NCBI GenBank assembly: GCA_964468655.1
Contig: CAYXUG010000002.1
Location: 10,967-74,966 of the forward strand
Direction of reading: 5' to 3'
Length of the DNA: 64,000 nucleotides
DNA from: CAYXUG01 sp964468655
Lineage (GTDB): Bacteria; Fidelibacterota; Marinisomatia; Marinisomatales; CAYXUG01
Positions 9,252 through 18,138 of this stretch are shown here, piece after piece (within the stretch, counting starts at the first letter, position 1; each line of letters opens with the position of its first letter). The notes under the pieces were generated by a model that saw only the letters and a list, made by a program, of their open reading frames with translations, did no database searches and was not told where the DNA came from. The translations under genes were made by a program, and so were the position numbers.

Positions 9252-11092
9252 TGATTGATGTAAAAGACATACAAACGGTTGAACATGATGTTATTGTACT
9301 TGGTGCAGGAGGCGCGGGTTTGCGCGCTGCTATTGAATGTTCTATGAATGGCCTCAGCACCGGATTGGTCTGCAAGTCTTTGCTGGGTAAAGCCCACACC
9401 GTCATGGCAGAGGGTGGTGTAGCTGCCGCCTTGGGTAATGTGGATAACCGAGATCACTGGAAAGTCCATTTCCGCGATACAATGCGTGGAGGAAAATTCC
9501 TCAATGTCTGGCGGATGGCAGAGCTGCATGCCAAGCAGGCGCCCGAAAGAGTAAGGGAACTGGAAGAGTGGGGCGCAGTGTTTGACAGGACAAAAACAGG
9601 CCTTATTAATCAGCGGAATTTTGGCGGTCACAGGTACCCCCGTCTAGCGCATGTGGGAGACAGAACTGGGTTGGAAATCATTCGAACGCTACAGGATCAT
9701 GGTATTCACCAGGGGATTGATGTTTACATGGAATGTACAGGTCTTGATTTTCTGAAAGATGGCGATAGAATTTCTGGCATGGTTGCCATGTGGCGGGAGA
9801 CCGGCAGGTTCATCATTTTCAAAGCAAAGGCAGTAATTGTTGCAACGGGCGGCGGCGGAAAAGCATGGAAGATTACCTCTAACTCGTGGGAATACACAGG
9901 CGATGGATATGGAATGGCATACGAAGCAGGTGCAGAACTAATGGATATGGAATTCACTCAGTTTCATCCAACGGGAATGGTGTGGCCACCTTCTGTGCGG
10001 GGAATTTTGGTCACCGAAGGAGTTCGTGGAGAAGGTGGTATTTTGGTAAATAGTGAGGGTAAAAGGTTCATGTTTGATTATATACCAGAGAGATTTTCAG
10101 CAGAAACAGCTGATTCAGAAGAAGAAGTAAACCGCTGGCTTTCAGGTGACAGGGATGCACGCCGTCCGCCCGAACTCCTCACACGCGATGTTGTGGCAAG
10201 AGCCATCCGTGATGAAGTACGTGCCGGTAGAGGATCAAAACACGGGGGTGCCTATCTGGATATTGCTTCCAGGCGCGATTCTGAAGATATTAAAAAGAAA
10301 CTACCCTCAATGTACCACCAGTTCAACGTTTTAGCAGAACTTGACATTACTAAGGATCGAATGGAAGTTGGTCCTACACTTCATTATTTCATGGGCGGTA
10401 TTAGAGTAAATGCAGATACACAGATGTCAGGCATACCGGGACTTTTTGCCGCCGGCGAATGTTCGGCAGGAATGCATGGAGCAAACCGGTTAGGTGGAAA
10501 TTCTCTTTCTGACCTTCTGGTATTTGGGAAATTGGCCGGAGAGGGTGCTGTTAATTATGTGAAATCAATAACAGGTGAATTGGTGATGGATAAAACACGA
10601 GCAGAAAAAATCATCAGAAATGCGACTGATATTCTGAACCGTGAAACAGGAGAGAATCCATATCTGCTCCATGAACACCTTCAGGAAATTATGCAGGAAA
10701 ATGTAGGTATTGTTCGAACAGAAGAAGATCTGACAAAGGGTATTAATAAACTTAATGAATTAAAATCTGCATGTAAAAACATTAAAGCATCAGGATCAAG
10801 CCAGTTTAATCCCGGCTGGCATGAGGCGCTTGCTCTCCGAAATCTTATGATAACATCGGAAGCAGTTGCAATAGCAGCTCTCATGCGGGAAGAAAGCCGC
10901 GGGGCTCATACAAGACTGGATTTTTCCGGTGAAAAAGATGATTGGCTGAATTATAATGTGGTGATCAAAAAAAGTGAAGATGAACAAATGAAAGCACAAA
11001 GAATTGAAAGACATTCGCCAGACAAGGAACTTGAAAGAGTTGCTAATTTGACTATTGAAGGATTGGAAAAAGAAGTAACTGAAAAAGCGTAA
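9251..11092 (+). CDS. sdhA: Succinate dehydrogenase flavoprotein subunit
   Basis: Catalytic FAD subunit oxidising succinate to fumarate in the TCA cycle and respiratory chain. A Rossmann FAD site (VIVLGAGGAGLRAAIE) lies near the N-terminus, followed by HTVMAEGGVAAALGN, the FAD-proximal ATGGGG, the substrate loop HPTGMVWPPSVRG, and the late FAD motif ANRLGGNSLSDLLVFGK. I chose ATG 9251 (TGATG overlap with sdhC) over a TTG four codons upstream because the overlap indicates coupling. It is 613 residues, typical for the Sdh1 group. sdhB follows after six bases. Confidence 0.93.
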   Translation: MIDVKDIQTVEHDVIVLGAGGAGLRAAIECSMNGLSTGLVCKSLLGKAHTVMAEGGVAAALGNVDNRDHWKVHFRDTMRGGKFLNVWRMAELHAKQAPERVRELEEWGAVFDRTKTGLINQRNFGGHRYPRLAHVGDRTGLEIIRTLQDHGIHQGIDVYMECTGLDFLKDGDRISGMVAMWRETGRFIIFKAKAVIVATGGGGKAWKITSNSWEYTGDGYGMAYEAGAELMDMEFTQFHPTGMVWPPSVRGILVTEGVRGEGGILVNSEGKRFMFDYIPERFSAETADSEEEVNRWLSGDRDARRPPELLTRDVVARAIRDEVRAGRGSKHGGAYLDIASRRDSEDIKKKLPSMYHQFNVLAELDITKDRMEVGPTLHYFMGGIRVNADTQMSGIPGLFAAGECSAGMHGANRLGGNSLSDLLVFGKLAGEGAVNYVKSITGELVMDKTRAEKIIRNATDILNRETGENPYLLHEHLQEIMQENVGIVRTEEDLTKGINKLNELKSACKNIKASGSSQFNPGWHEALALRNLMITSEAVAIAALMREESRGAHTRLDFSGEKDDWLNYNVVIKKSEDEQMKAQRIERHSPDKELERVANLTIEGLEKEVTEKA

Positions 11093-11098
11093 AAATAA

Positions 11099-11848
11099 AT
11101 GGCTTTAAGAAAATTTAAGATATTCCGCGGATACAAATCATCAGGTGAAATGGTGGATTATCAGGTTGAAGTGGATGAAGGAATGGTGGTTCTTGACGCC
11201 ATTCACAGAATTCAGGCAAAAAAAGCGAACGACCTTGCTGTCCGGTGGAATTGCAAAGCAGGGAAATGCGGTTCGTGCAGTATGGAAATTAACGGTAAAC
11301 CGAAACTTTCCTGCATGAACCGATTGAATGAATACGATGAGGAAGAGACAATTTTCATTCGGCCAATTAAAACGTTTCCTGTACTAAAAGACCTTGTTTC
11401 AGATGTATCGTGGAATTATGAACAGAATAAGAAAATTCCACCATTCAAACCAGACCCATCCCTGAAGGATGAAAAAGGCAACTATCACATGATGGAGGAA
11501 GATGTGGTCAGGATTCAGGAATTCAGGAAATGCATCGAATGTTATCTGTGTCAAGATGTGTGCCATGTACTAAGAGATCATGAAAAGAAGGATAAATTTT
11601 CCGGTCCTCGTTTTATGATACGCCTCGCAGGACTGGAAATGCACCCCCTTGATAATGAAGACAGAATCCCTATGATTAAAGATATGTTTGGCTCCGGAAT
11701 GTGCAACATTACAAAATGCTGTACGGAAGTTTGCCCCGAACATATTCAAATCACTGACAATGGGATTATACCGTTGAAAGAACGGGTAGTGGATAGATAT
11801 TATGATCCTGTGAAGTGGTTATATAAAAAGATTAAAGGTAAAAAGTAA
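11099..11848 (+). CDS. sdhB: Succinate dehydrogenase iron-sulfur subunit
   Basis: 249-residue electron-transfer subunit linking SdhA to the membrane anchor. An N-terminal plant-ferredoxin domain holds the [2Fe-2S] ligands Cys52, Cys57, Cys60 and Cys72 (NCKAGKCGSC and the later SC). The C-terminal alpha-helical domain has the ferredoxin Cys motifs KCIECYLCQDVCH and CNITKCCTEVCPEH for the [4Fe-4S] and [3Fe-4S] clusters. It completes the C-A-B operon. Its stop is two bases from the convergent membrane gene at 11850; I see no terminator between them. Confidence 0.93.
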   Translation: MALRKFKIFRGYKSSGEMVDYQVEVDEGMVVLDAIHRIQAKKANDLAVRWNCKAGKCGSCSMEINGKPKLSCMNRLNEYDEEETIFIRPIKTFPVLKDLVSDVSWNYEQNKKIPPFKPDPSLKDEKGNYHMMEEDVVRIQEFRKCIECYLCQDVCHVLRDHEKKDKFSGPRFMIRLAGLEMHPLDNEDRIPMIKDMFGSGMCNITKCCTEVCPEHIQITDNGIIPLKERVVDRYYDPVKWLYKKIKGKK

Positions 11849-11849
11849 T

Positions 11850-12353
11850 CTACCTCTCCAACTTGTTTAACTTTACTGATGCCACCAGACTTACGCAATA
11901 CAAAACCAGAAGACCATATATCAGCGGTATAAAAGGTGAGATGGGAATTTTTGTATGGCCCAAATAGAGCATCCCTGAAATAAAGGGACCCAGCACAGCT
12001 AAAAGTCCATTTCGTGCTTTAGGCGTTCCCATAAAAGTGACAAGAATGTAAGCAGTAATCAAGAGCCCGATACCAGTAACCCAAAATCCAAAGAACCGAT
12101 AAATAATAAGAAGATAGTCAGGAAGATTTTTGTTTATGTCTGCAGAAAAAAGTTCATTAAATGTTAATCCAAGGGTATTTTCATTGGCGGCTTTATCCAA
12201 TAGCCAAGGTTCCTGCACAACCATCCACCGGACACCCAACACAACGGCTGAGATGCCAATAATGACTAAGGGCATCCATGAAAGATTGTGTAATAGTTTT
12301 GAATTCATAAACTTATTAATTTTAATATAAGATTGAGCAACAACATTGTCCAA
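11850..12353 (-). CDS. Small integral membrane protein, unknown function
   Basis: 167 residues with four predicted membrane helices (about 25-45, 80-107, 115-133, 140-160) and no recognised motif. The start could also be Met16 (12308), which would leave a more usual short N-terminus before the first helix; neither start has a clear ribosome binding site. It is convergent with sdhB and divergent from the gamma-glutamyltransferase gene, so it is probably a single-gene transcript. I cannot assign a function. Confidence 0.6.
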   Translation of the reverse strand: MDNVVAQSYIKINKFMNSKLLHNLSWMPLVIIGISAVVLGVRWMVVQEPWLLDKAANENTLGLTFNELFSADINKNLPDYLLIIYRFFGFWVTGIGLLITAYILVTFMGTPKARNGLLAVLGPFISGMLYLGHTKIPISPFIPLIYGLLVLYCVSLVASVKLNKLER

Positions 12354-12422
12354 TGTTACAAATATTTATTCTTTGAAGGTTAGAAGATTTAAAAACTATT
12401 ATTTCATCCCATCTATAAAGAA

Positions 12423-13934
12423 ATGAATAAACACATTATAGCAGCAGGAGACAAGACAACAGTAGAAACTGCCCACGAACTTCTCTGGGTTGGGGGCAAC
12501 GCATTTGATGCGGCTGTAGGTGCCATGTTTACGGCAATGGTTTCAGAACCGGCTCTTACAAGTGCCGGCGGGGGAGGTCACTTTATGGCAGACCCGGAAA
12601 GTGGAACCCCCATCCTTTTCGATTTCTTTGTGGATATGCCATCAGGAGAGTTGGAAAGGGTGAATATTGATTTTTTCAGTATAGATATTGATTTTGGTGA
12701 TTCGACTCAGGAGTTTCACATTGGTAAAGGCGCGGTTGCTGTACCGGGGACAGTAGCAGGACTTTTGCACGTCCAAAAATCACTCGGATGTCTTTCATTA
12801 ATGGAAGTACTGAAACCAGCCATCCGAGAAGCCAAGGAAGGAGTTGTACTGTCTGATGTTCAGGCATACATGCTGACAATTCTCGAACCCATCATGATGC
12901 ATGAAGAGAATTCAAGAAAAATTTATGCGCCGGAAGGAAAGCTATTGGGAGAAGGCGAAACGATTATTATGCCTGAATTTTCAGATTTTCTGGATGCTCT
13001 CGCACACGAAGGTCAAGACCTTATGTATAAAGGTGAAGTTGCAAAACTCTTAGTGGAGTGGAGCCGGGAAGGCGGTTTACTAACTATGGAAGACCTTAAA
13101 AATTATAGTGTAGTGGAACGGGAACCACTGGAAACTAAGTTTTACGACTACTCGGTTTATCTTAACCCTCCCCCTGCTTTAAGTGGAATTCTAATCGATG
13201 CAACTTTATCACTGTTAAGCAGATGCAAAAAGGGTATAACACTGGCAGAAATAGTTCAAGCTCTGGATATAACAAACATCCTGAGAATGGAAACACTTGC
13301 TGGTAGTTTGGATAAAGGGGTGAAATATCTTTCGAAACAAGCATTTTTCAAGAAGTATGTGGAAACATTTGCAAAACGAAGTCCAAAGTCTCATTCCAGA
13401 GGCGCTACAACACATATCAGTATCCTTGATAAGAATGGTAACGCTGCATCAGTAACAACCACAAATGGAGAGGGGTGCGGAAGTGTATTATCTCATGTGG
13501 GCTTTATGCCAAACAATATGTTAGGTGAAGAGGATTTAAATCCTGAAGGATTTCACATGAATCCACCGCGGACAAGACTTGCTTCCATGATGTCGCCTAC
13601 CATTGTTGTTAAGGAAAAACGCCCTGTTTTACTCACAGGAAGCGCCGGAAGCAATAGAATCCGTTCAGTGATTGTTCAGCTTATTATCCACGTTTTATGC
13701 GAAGAGATGGATATAGAGTTGGCCACAAAACACCCGAGGGTTCATATTGAAGGTGATGTTCTCCATGCAGAACCGGGATTAGGTGAAGATGTACTTTCAT
13801 CCTTTGAGCAAGAATATCAAATCAACCGCTGGGAGAGGCAGAACGTCTTTTTTGGCGGCGCTAATTCGGTGACACATGAAAAGGGGGCGGGCGATGAAAG
13901 ACGCGGCGGGTATAGTGTTATTATTGAAGATTGA
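12423..13934 (+). CDS. ggt: Gamma-glutamyltransferase family protein
   Basis: 503-residue Ntn-hydrolase that transfers or hydrolyses gamma-glutamyl groups from glutathione-like compounds. N-terminal signatures (GGNAFDAAVGAMFTAMVSEP, SAGGGGHFM) and the autoprocessing site GATTHISILDKNGNAAS are clear; the Thr before THIS should become the N-terminal nucleophile of the small subunit. The C-terminal glycine-rich GSAGSNRIRS contributes to the active site. There is no signal peptide, unlike classical periplasmic GGT, so the protein may act in the cytoplasm. It faces an amidotransferase gene and a glutamate-cysteine ligase gene, which suggests gamma-glutamyl peptide metabolism. Confidence 0.88.
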   Translation: MNKHIIAAGDKTTVETAHELLWVGGNAFDAAVGAMFTAMVSEPALTSAGGGGHFMADPESGTPILFDFFVDMPSGELERVNIDFFSIDIDFGDSTQEFHIGKGAVAVPGTVAGLLHVQKSLGCLSLMEVLKPAIREAKEGVVLSDVQAYMLTILEPIMMHEENSRKIYAPEGKLLGEGETIIMPEFSDFLDALAHEGQDLMYKGEVAKLLVEWSREGGLLTMEDLKNYSVVEREPLETKFYDYSVYLNPPPALSGILIDATLSLLSRCKKGITLAEIVQALDITNILRMETLAGSLDKGVKYLSKQAFFKKYVETFAKRSPKSHSRGATTHISILDKNGNAASVTTTNGEGCGSVLSHVGFMPNNMLGEEDLNPEGFHMNPPRTRLASMMSPTIVVKEKRPVLLTGSAGSNRIRSVIVQLIIHVLCEEMDIELATKHPRVHIEGDVLHAEPGLGEDVLSSFEQEYQINRWERQNVFFGGANSVTHEKGAGDERRGGYSVIIED

Positions 13935-13955
13935 TTGGGTATGATTGGTAAAAAG

Positions 13956-14681
13956 TTATTCGATATTTTCAGCAGACTTCACAAGCCATTCAAATAATTT
14001 CATCTGAATTGGATCATCCTGCATAATCTCGGGATGCCATTGCACAGCAATAAAATTTGCTTCCCCATTAACTGATTCAATTCCCTCAATTAAACCGTCT
14101 GAAGTGATCGCTGTAGCAACAATGCCATCACCCAATATTTTTATTCCCTGATGATGAGTACTAGAAACCCTGACTGTATCTTCACCGAAAATTTTATGCA
14201 GCAAACTGTTTTCTGTAACATTTACAGGATGGTAAGCGATGGGACCCTTATAGTAGCCGTGATCAATGGATTTTGGAAGGTGAGTTTCAAGGTCTTCATA
14301 CAATGTACCACCATACAACACATTAATATGCTGCAGACTTGCGCAAATTCCTAATACAGGGATTTTTTTGTTTATACAAATATTGAAGATTTCCTCATCG
14401 AATGTGGTGCGTTTGTTATGCATGGGGCCTTCACCCCTCATGTCGTATTCTTTCCCACCGTAAATGTTAATGGGTAAATCTGGTCCTCCGCTCATGAGTA
14501 GACCCTGAATATGATTTGTTATTTCTGATATTTTTTCTTCTGATTCAGGATATGTTAAAAGCATAGGAATACCACCTGCTTTCCAAACAGCATTACTGTA
14601 TGCCTCTTTCAACATGTGCCAGTATGCATTTTCCTTCGGAAAATATCCGGGAGTTAATCCGATGAGTGGTTTACTTGCCAT
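13956..14681 (-). CDS. Class-I glutamine amidotransferase, gamma-glutamyl hydrolase type
   Basis: 241-residue peptidase C26 family protein (PuuD-like) that in relatives cleaves gamma-glutamyl-GABA or similar gamma-glutamyl amides. The nucleophile elbow reads GICASLQHINVLYGG, with Cys in place and ASLQ where relatives usually have RGxQ. The catalytic His-Glu is in QWHPEIM. LLMSGGPDLPINIYGG is the conserved upstream loop. It lies downstream of the glutamate-cysteine ligase on the same strand (83-base gap), so co-transcription is possible. The exact substrate is unknown. Confidence 0.82.
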   Translation of the reverse strand: MASKPLIGLTPGYFPKENAYWHMLKEAYSNAVWKAGGIPMLLTYPESEEKISEITNHIQGLLMSGGPDLPINIYGGKEYDMRGEGPMHNKRTTFDEEIFNICINKKIPVLGICASLQHINVLYGGTLYEDLETHLPKSIDHGYYKGPIAYHPVNVTENSLLHKIFGEDTVRVSSTHHQGIKILGDGIVATAITSDGLIEGIESVNGEANFIAVQWHPEIMQDDPIQMKLFEWLVKSAENIE

Positions 14682-14764
14682 GTAATTGTTCCTAATTATC
14701 GTTGTTTATCATTAAAGTTTGGCTGCAAATTTCCGGCAACTTTTTCACTTCATCAAGCCTAGGA

Positions 14765-16093
14765 TTAAGAAAACAATTCTTCTTTTTGTTTCATCCACCT
14801 CGACAGTAAAAATTCTTTTAATGTTTTACCCGAGTCATTGTAGGATTTTTGGATTTGAAGAGAAAAAGGGCCCTTAGAGATAAAGGCATCTGCAAAAGTT
14901 TCCAGGTATTTTTTCTCTGATTTTATGTTCAATTGTCTGCGTCTGTTTTCTAACCCTTCCAGGGACATTTCTAATAATTTTTCGCACCAGTAGCAAAACG
15001 TTTTTGAATCAAATATTTTTTTATCGAGATCAAGCTCCAATGATTTTTCCATAGCATCCATCCTATCGTGAAATGACCAACCGGAAACCAGTTCCAGCAG
15101 TTTTTCAAAAATGATATTATCTCTCAGTAATCCATTTAGGAATGCAGCTGGCGCAAGTTCATATCCAAATGGAGGGTGGTCACAGGTGCGTATTTCAACT
15201 ACATTCTTAAACCTGACATGAGTGAAAATCTGCCGAAGAATTGACATAATATGTTCATTATTTAATTGGTCATTATCCAACAATTCTGTGAATAATTCAG
15301 AAGTTAAACCATCATAAAATAAGGGATGCCCTAATTTATCCAAGGCAAAGATGACAGGTGTTTTGGCAATATATTCCGCATAACGTTCTGCCATATTCTC
15401 CGGCCCTTTCATCTGATGATCAAATAGACTTCCACATCGTGTATTATCTGTATTGTTCCAGATAATAGTCCGTAGATTTTTTAATTTTGTTGGTACCCCG
15501 GTTTCAAAAGGTGCATTGGCAAAAATGACTGAAAGGAATGGCTGAATACAATCTGCTGCAAATGCGATCTTTTCAGCTTCTTCCAGTGAAGTGTAATCTA
15601 GATTGATTTGAACACTTGAACTGTTTTTCATCATCCAGTGACCTAACGATCCAGTTTGATTAAAACGATCATGCATGAGCTGGTATTTTTTTAAATCAAT
15701 GAGTCCAATTTCATCTGGTTGATAAATAGGCTCGACAGTCAAATCAAGGGGAAACAGTTCATTTTCTCCACAGATTTGGACAAGGTTCCTGAAATATGCT
15801 TTCCATTCCCGGTTAATCTCATGGAGATCCCGGAAGGGTTGTGATGCATATTCCATTTGACCCCCCGGTTCAATTGATATGTTGGGAGCAATGCCTGTAA
15901 CCTTATTTAAATCAATCAGTGCTGATTTGATTTCTTCACTGGAGAATTTTTCACAACGATTTACAGGAATCCGTTCCATCGATTTGTCATAAATAATATT
16001 CTCGACCTCAATGCCTGTTGTGAGGGTTTCCACTGTTTGGAAATTTGATGTAAATACATCAATAATTTTATCTGTGATAATTTTGTTTATCAT
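14765..16093 (-). CDS. Glutamate-cysteine ligase, GCS2/EgtA-like
   Basis: ATP-dependent enzyme predicted to join L-glutamate and L-cysteine into gamma-glutamylcysteine, precursor of glutathione or, through EgtA, ergothioneine. Family features are GIEVENIIYD, SIEPGGQMEYASQPF, the substrate region SSVQINLDYTS, and VEIRTCDHPPFGYEL. I chose ATG 16093 (442 residues): an in-frame ATG at 16261 would add 56 residues of low-quality sequence absent from the family and would run across the intergenic repeat-like stretch. No glutathione synthetase or ergothioneine gene is nearby, so the final thiol is unknown. Confidence 0.82.
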   Translation of the reverse strand: MINKIITDKIIDVFTSNFQTVETLTTGIEVENIIYDKSMERIPVNRCEKFSSEEIKSALIDLNKVTGIAPNISIEPGGQMEYASQPFRDLHEINREWKAYFRNLVQICGENELFPLDLTVEPIYQPDEIGLIDLKKYQLMHDRFNQTGSLGHWMMKNSSSVQINLDYTSLEEAEKIAFAADCIQPFLSVIFANAPFETGVPTKLKNLRTIIWNNTDNTRCGSLFDHQMKGPENMAERYAEYIAKTPVIFALDKLGHPLFYDGLTSELFTELLDNDQLNNEHIMSILRQIFTHVRFKNVVEIRTCDHPPFGYELAPAAFLNGLLRDNIIFEKLLELVSGWSFHDRMDAMEKSLELDLDKKIFDSKTFCYWCEKLLEMSLEGLENRRRQLNIKSEKKYLETFADAFISKGPFSLQIQKSYNDSGKTLKEFLLSRWMKQKEELFS

Positions 16094-16295
16094 TTTTCTG
16101 AAAGTGGCACTAAGATTAGTGAAAATTTTAACTGGAAAGCAACATAAAGTTAATGATAATTGGTAGGTGGAGGAATATAGGAATGGAGAATGGAAACCAC
16201 AAAGCCAACGTCTATCACCTAACATCCAATACCAACTACCAGTTTCATAAAACAGTTTCAATTGTTAAATTATATAATCACAAAAAGGAGGAAAA
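16094..16295. other. Divergent intergenic region with imperfect inverted repeat
   Basis: About 200 bases between the glutamate-cysteine ligase and the dienelactone hydrolase genes. It holds GGTAGGTGG near 16162 and its near-complement CCAACTACCAG near 16230, plus purine-rich direct repeats (GGAATATAGGAATGGAGAATGG) between them. The right end carries a strong Shine-Dalgarno (AGGAGG, 16286-16291) before 16296. Both promoters must lie here, but I cannot identify them. Confidence 0.35.
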
Positions 16296-16973
16296 ATGAA
16301 CGGCAAAACAATTACTTTTAAAACCAATGGACATACATGTGAAGGATATTTTAGCATTCCTGATACAGGAGGCGGGCCTGGTATTATTGTTCTTCAGGAG
16401 TGGTGGGGTTTGGTAGGCCATATCAAAGATTTGGCGGATAGGTTTGCTATAGCCGGATTTGCTGCTTTGGCGCCAGATATTTATCACGGAGATTCAACAA
16501 CTCATCCAGATGATGCAGGCAGGTTGATGATGGCGCTGAATATTGATCAAACCCAGAAAGACTTAAATGGCGCCGTTAATTTTTTGCTGGACCATGTTGC
16601 TGTATCAAGTGACGCAATCGGAACTGTGGGATTCTGCATGGGTGGGCAGCTTTCCCTTTTCGCTGCCTGCGCCAATCCATCTATTGGTGCATGTGTTGAT
16701 TTTTATGGGATTCATCCTAACGTTCAGTTGGATATGAAAAATTTACGCGCACCGGTGCTTGGCATCTTTGCGGAGAATGACGAATTTGTTACAATGGAAA
16801 CTGCGAAAGGATTGGAATCAAAACTGAAAGAACATGGGAAGGAAACGGACTTCACTTATTATCCTGAGGTGGGTCACGCCTTTTTCAATGATTCAAGGGA
16901 AGATGTTTATAATGAAGAAGCCGCTTCAGATGCGTGGCAGAAAGTGATAACTTTTTTTGATTCTAATCTATAG
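16296..16973 (+). CDS. Dienelactone hydrolase family protein
   Basis: 225-residue alpha/beta hydrolase. The catalytic triad is recognisable: Cys nucleophile in GFCMGGQ, Asp in FAENDEFV, His in VGHAFFND. The oxyanion region IIVLQEWWGL is typical. The family opens lactone rings such as dienelactone in aromatic degradation, but many members act as general carboxymethylenebutenolidase-like esterases. No aromatic-degradation genes are nearby, so the substrate is unknown. The start is supported by AAGGAGG five bases upstream. It is expected to be cytoplasmic because it lacks a signal peptide. Confidence 0.88.
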   Translation: MNGKTITFKTNGHTCEGYFSIPDTGGGPGIIVLQEWWGLVGHIKDLADRFAIAGFAALAPDIYHGDSTTHPDDAGRLMMALNIDQTQKDLNGAVNFLLDHVAVSSDAIGTVGFCMGGQLSLFAACANPSIGACVDFYGIHPNVQLDMKNLRAPVLGIFAENDEFVTMETAKGLESKLKEHGKETDFTYYPEVGHAFFNDSREDVYNEEAASDAWQKVITFFDSNL

Positions 16974-16990
16974 GGGAAAGAAAATATAAG

Positions 16991-17167
16991 CTATAATTCG
17001 TCAGAATGCCGAGTCTTTTGACGTTTCCTGATTTCTTTTAAATCAGCGCCTTCCCCCCGTCCTTCTTTTTCATACCAGTACCACCATTCCAATTCTTTCT
17101 CAGATCGCTTATTCAACTGTTTCCACCAGCCGAGGTCTGTTACTGTTTTATGTTCTTTCTTTTTCAT
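16991..17167 (-). CDS. Possible 58-residue Trp-rich small protein downstream of nuoB
   Basis: ATG at 17167, TAG at 16991-16993. The product begins MKKKEHKTVTDLGWW, continues with an aromatic LEWWYWYEKEG segment, and ends in a basic tail. It starts 24 bases after the nuoB stop on the same strand and its composition looks protein-like. No Shine-Dalgarno precedes the ATG, which weakens the call. If real, it may be a small partner of the NuoB-like protein. No family is recognised. Confidence 0.45.
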   Translation of the reverse strand: MKKKEHKTVTDLGWWKQLNKRSEKELEWWYWYEKEGRGEGADLKEIRKRQKTRHSDEL

Positions 17168-17191
17168 ATAATATAGGAGGTGATGAGAAAA

Positions 17192-17731
17192 TCAGGCAGA
17201 TGTAACTATAGATTTTAGTTTTTTCTTATGGGAAAAAAGATTTTTAATATTTTTTGAAATGGTATCCTGTACAGGCCGTTCCTGAAGAATTTTCTCCTGC
17301 AGTCTTAACAGCCCTTCGATGAGTGCCTCGGGTCTTGGGGGACATCCGGGGACATATACATCTACCGGTACAACCAAATCTACACCTTTTAAAACATGGT
17401 AGCCATACTGCCAATAGGGACCACCGCTGGTGGCGCAACTCCCCATGGAAACTACGTATTTAGGATCTGCCATCTGCTCATACAATCTTTTTACTCGTAG
17501 TGCCATTTTCATAGTTACAGTTCCTGCGACGATCATTACATCTGCCTGTCTTGGTGATGACCTGGGTACCATGCCGATCCTATCCAAATCGTGACGGGAA
17601 GCGGCGGTCGCCATCATTTCGATGGCGCAACATGCAAGACCGAATTGGAAGTACCAAGGCGATGTAGCACGCCCCCAATTCAATAATTTATTCAAAGGAG
17701 CTACAATTACATTTCCAACGCCGTCTTTCAT
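17192..17731 (-). CDS. nuoB: NADH-quinone oxidoreductase subunit B (isolated nuoB)
   Basis: 179-residue 20-kDa subunit of complex I, which holds the terminal cluster N2 that reduces quinone. All four [4Fe-4S] ligands are present: the tandem Cys34-Cys35 ([11 protein letters not shown]), Cys99 (GSCATSGG) and Cys130 ([10 protein letters not shown]). [10 protein letters not shown] and [14 protein letters not shown] are family-diagnostic. The expected nuoA and nuoC/D neighbours are absent. Instead it overlaps by four bases a 90-residue unknown gene upstream and is followed by a possible 58-residue one. Either complex I is split in this genome or this is a specialised paralogue. Confidence 0.9.
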   Translation of the reverse strand: MKDGVGNVIVAPLNKLLNWGRATSPWYFQFGLACCAIEMMATAASRHDLDRIGMVPRSSPRQADVMIVAGTVTMKMALRVKRLYEQMADPKYVVSMGSCATSGGPYWQYGYHVLKGVDLVVPVDVYVPGCPPRPEALIEGLLRLQEKILQERPVQDTISKNIKNLFSHKKKLKSIVTSA

Positions 17732-18000
17732 TTTTCATCTTCTTCTACAACTATTTGTTCTGTACTCATATAAACGGGTTTATCACCCATAAAATCGTGG
17801 TGCTTAAGAATTGCATAATTTTCAAAATTTCTTGTTGGGCACGATTTGCATGATGAAGTCCCCTTTGTTCTGTGACGGACAATGTCTAAGATTTTTTCAT
17901 CCGACTCTTTACCGCCCGGCTGCAAATCTTCATCAGTTTCAACGTACCATCGCATGGTAACGAGATATTGATTTCTTTTCTTTTTACTATTTTCTGCCAT
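17728..18000 (-). CDS. 90-residue protein of unknown function, coupled to nuoB
   Basis: Small hydrophilic protein with no membrane helix. It has a basic N-terminus ([18 protein letters not shown]), a CKSCP motif in the centre that could bind a metal or form a disulfide, and an acidic tail. Its stop overlaps the nuoB start (ATGA, 17728-17731), so translation is probably coupled. It is not NuoA, which is a three-helix membrane protein. I do not recognise a family; a role in assembling or binding the NuoB-like protein is inference from position. Confidence 0.6.
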   Translation of the reverse strand: MAENSKKKRNQYLVTMRWYVETDEDLQPGGKESDEKILDIVRHRTKGTSSCKSCPTRNFENYAILKHHDFMGDKPVYMSTEQIVVEEDEK

Positions 18001-18138
18001 TGAGTGTTACATTTTCAAAATTATCAATTATTCAGAAATAAAATTTACAAAGTCCTATCTTATTGGCAAACCCCTTTAAAACAATTAAAATTTTTGTTAT
18101 AAATGAGCTTGTTCATTAATCAAGATTGTTGATAGATT

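Noticed and set aside
16094..16261. 56-residue N-terminal extension of glutamate-cysteine ligase
   Set aside because: Composition is unlike the family and it spans the intergenic repeat-like stretch.
17175..17184. AGGAGGTGAT on the + strand as a strong ribosome site for a hidden gene
   Set aside because: The following frame ends after 11 codons; the stretch is between nuoB and a minus-strand small ORF and looks coincidental.
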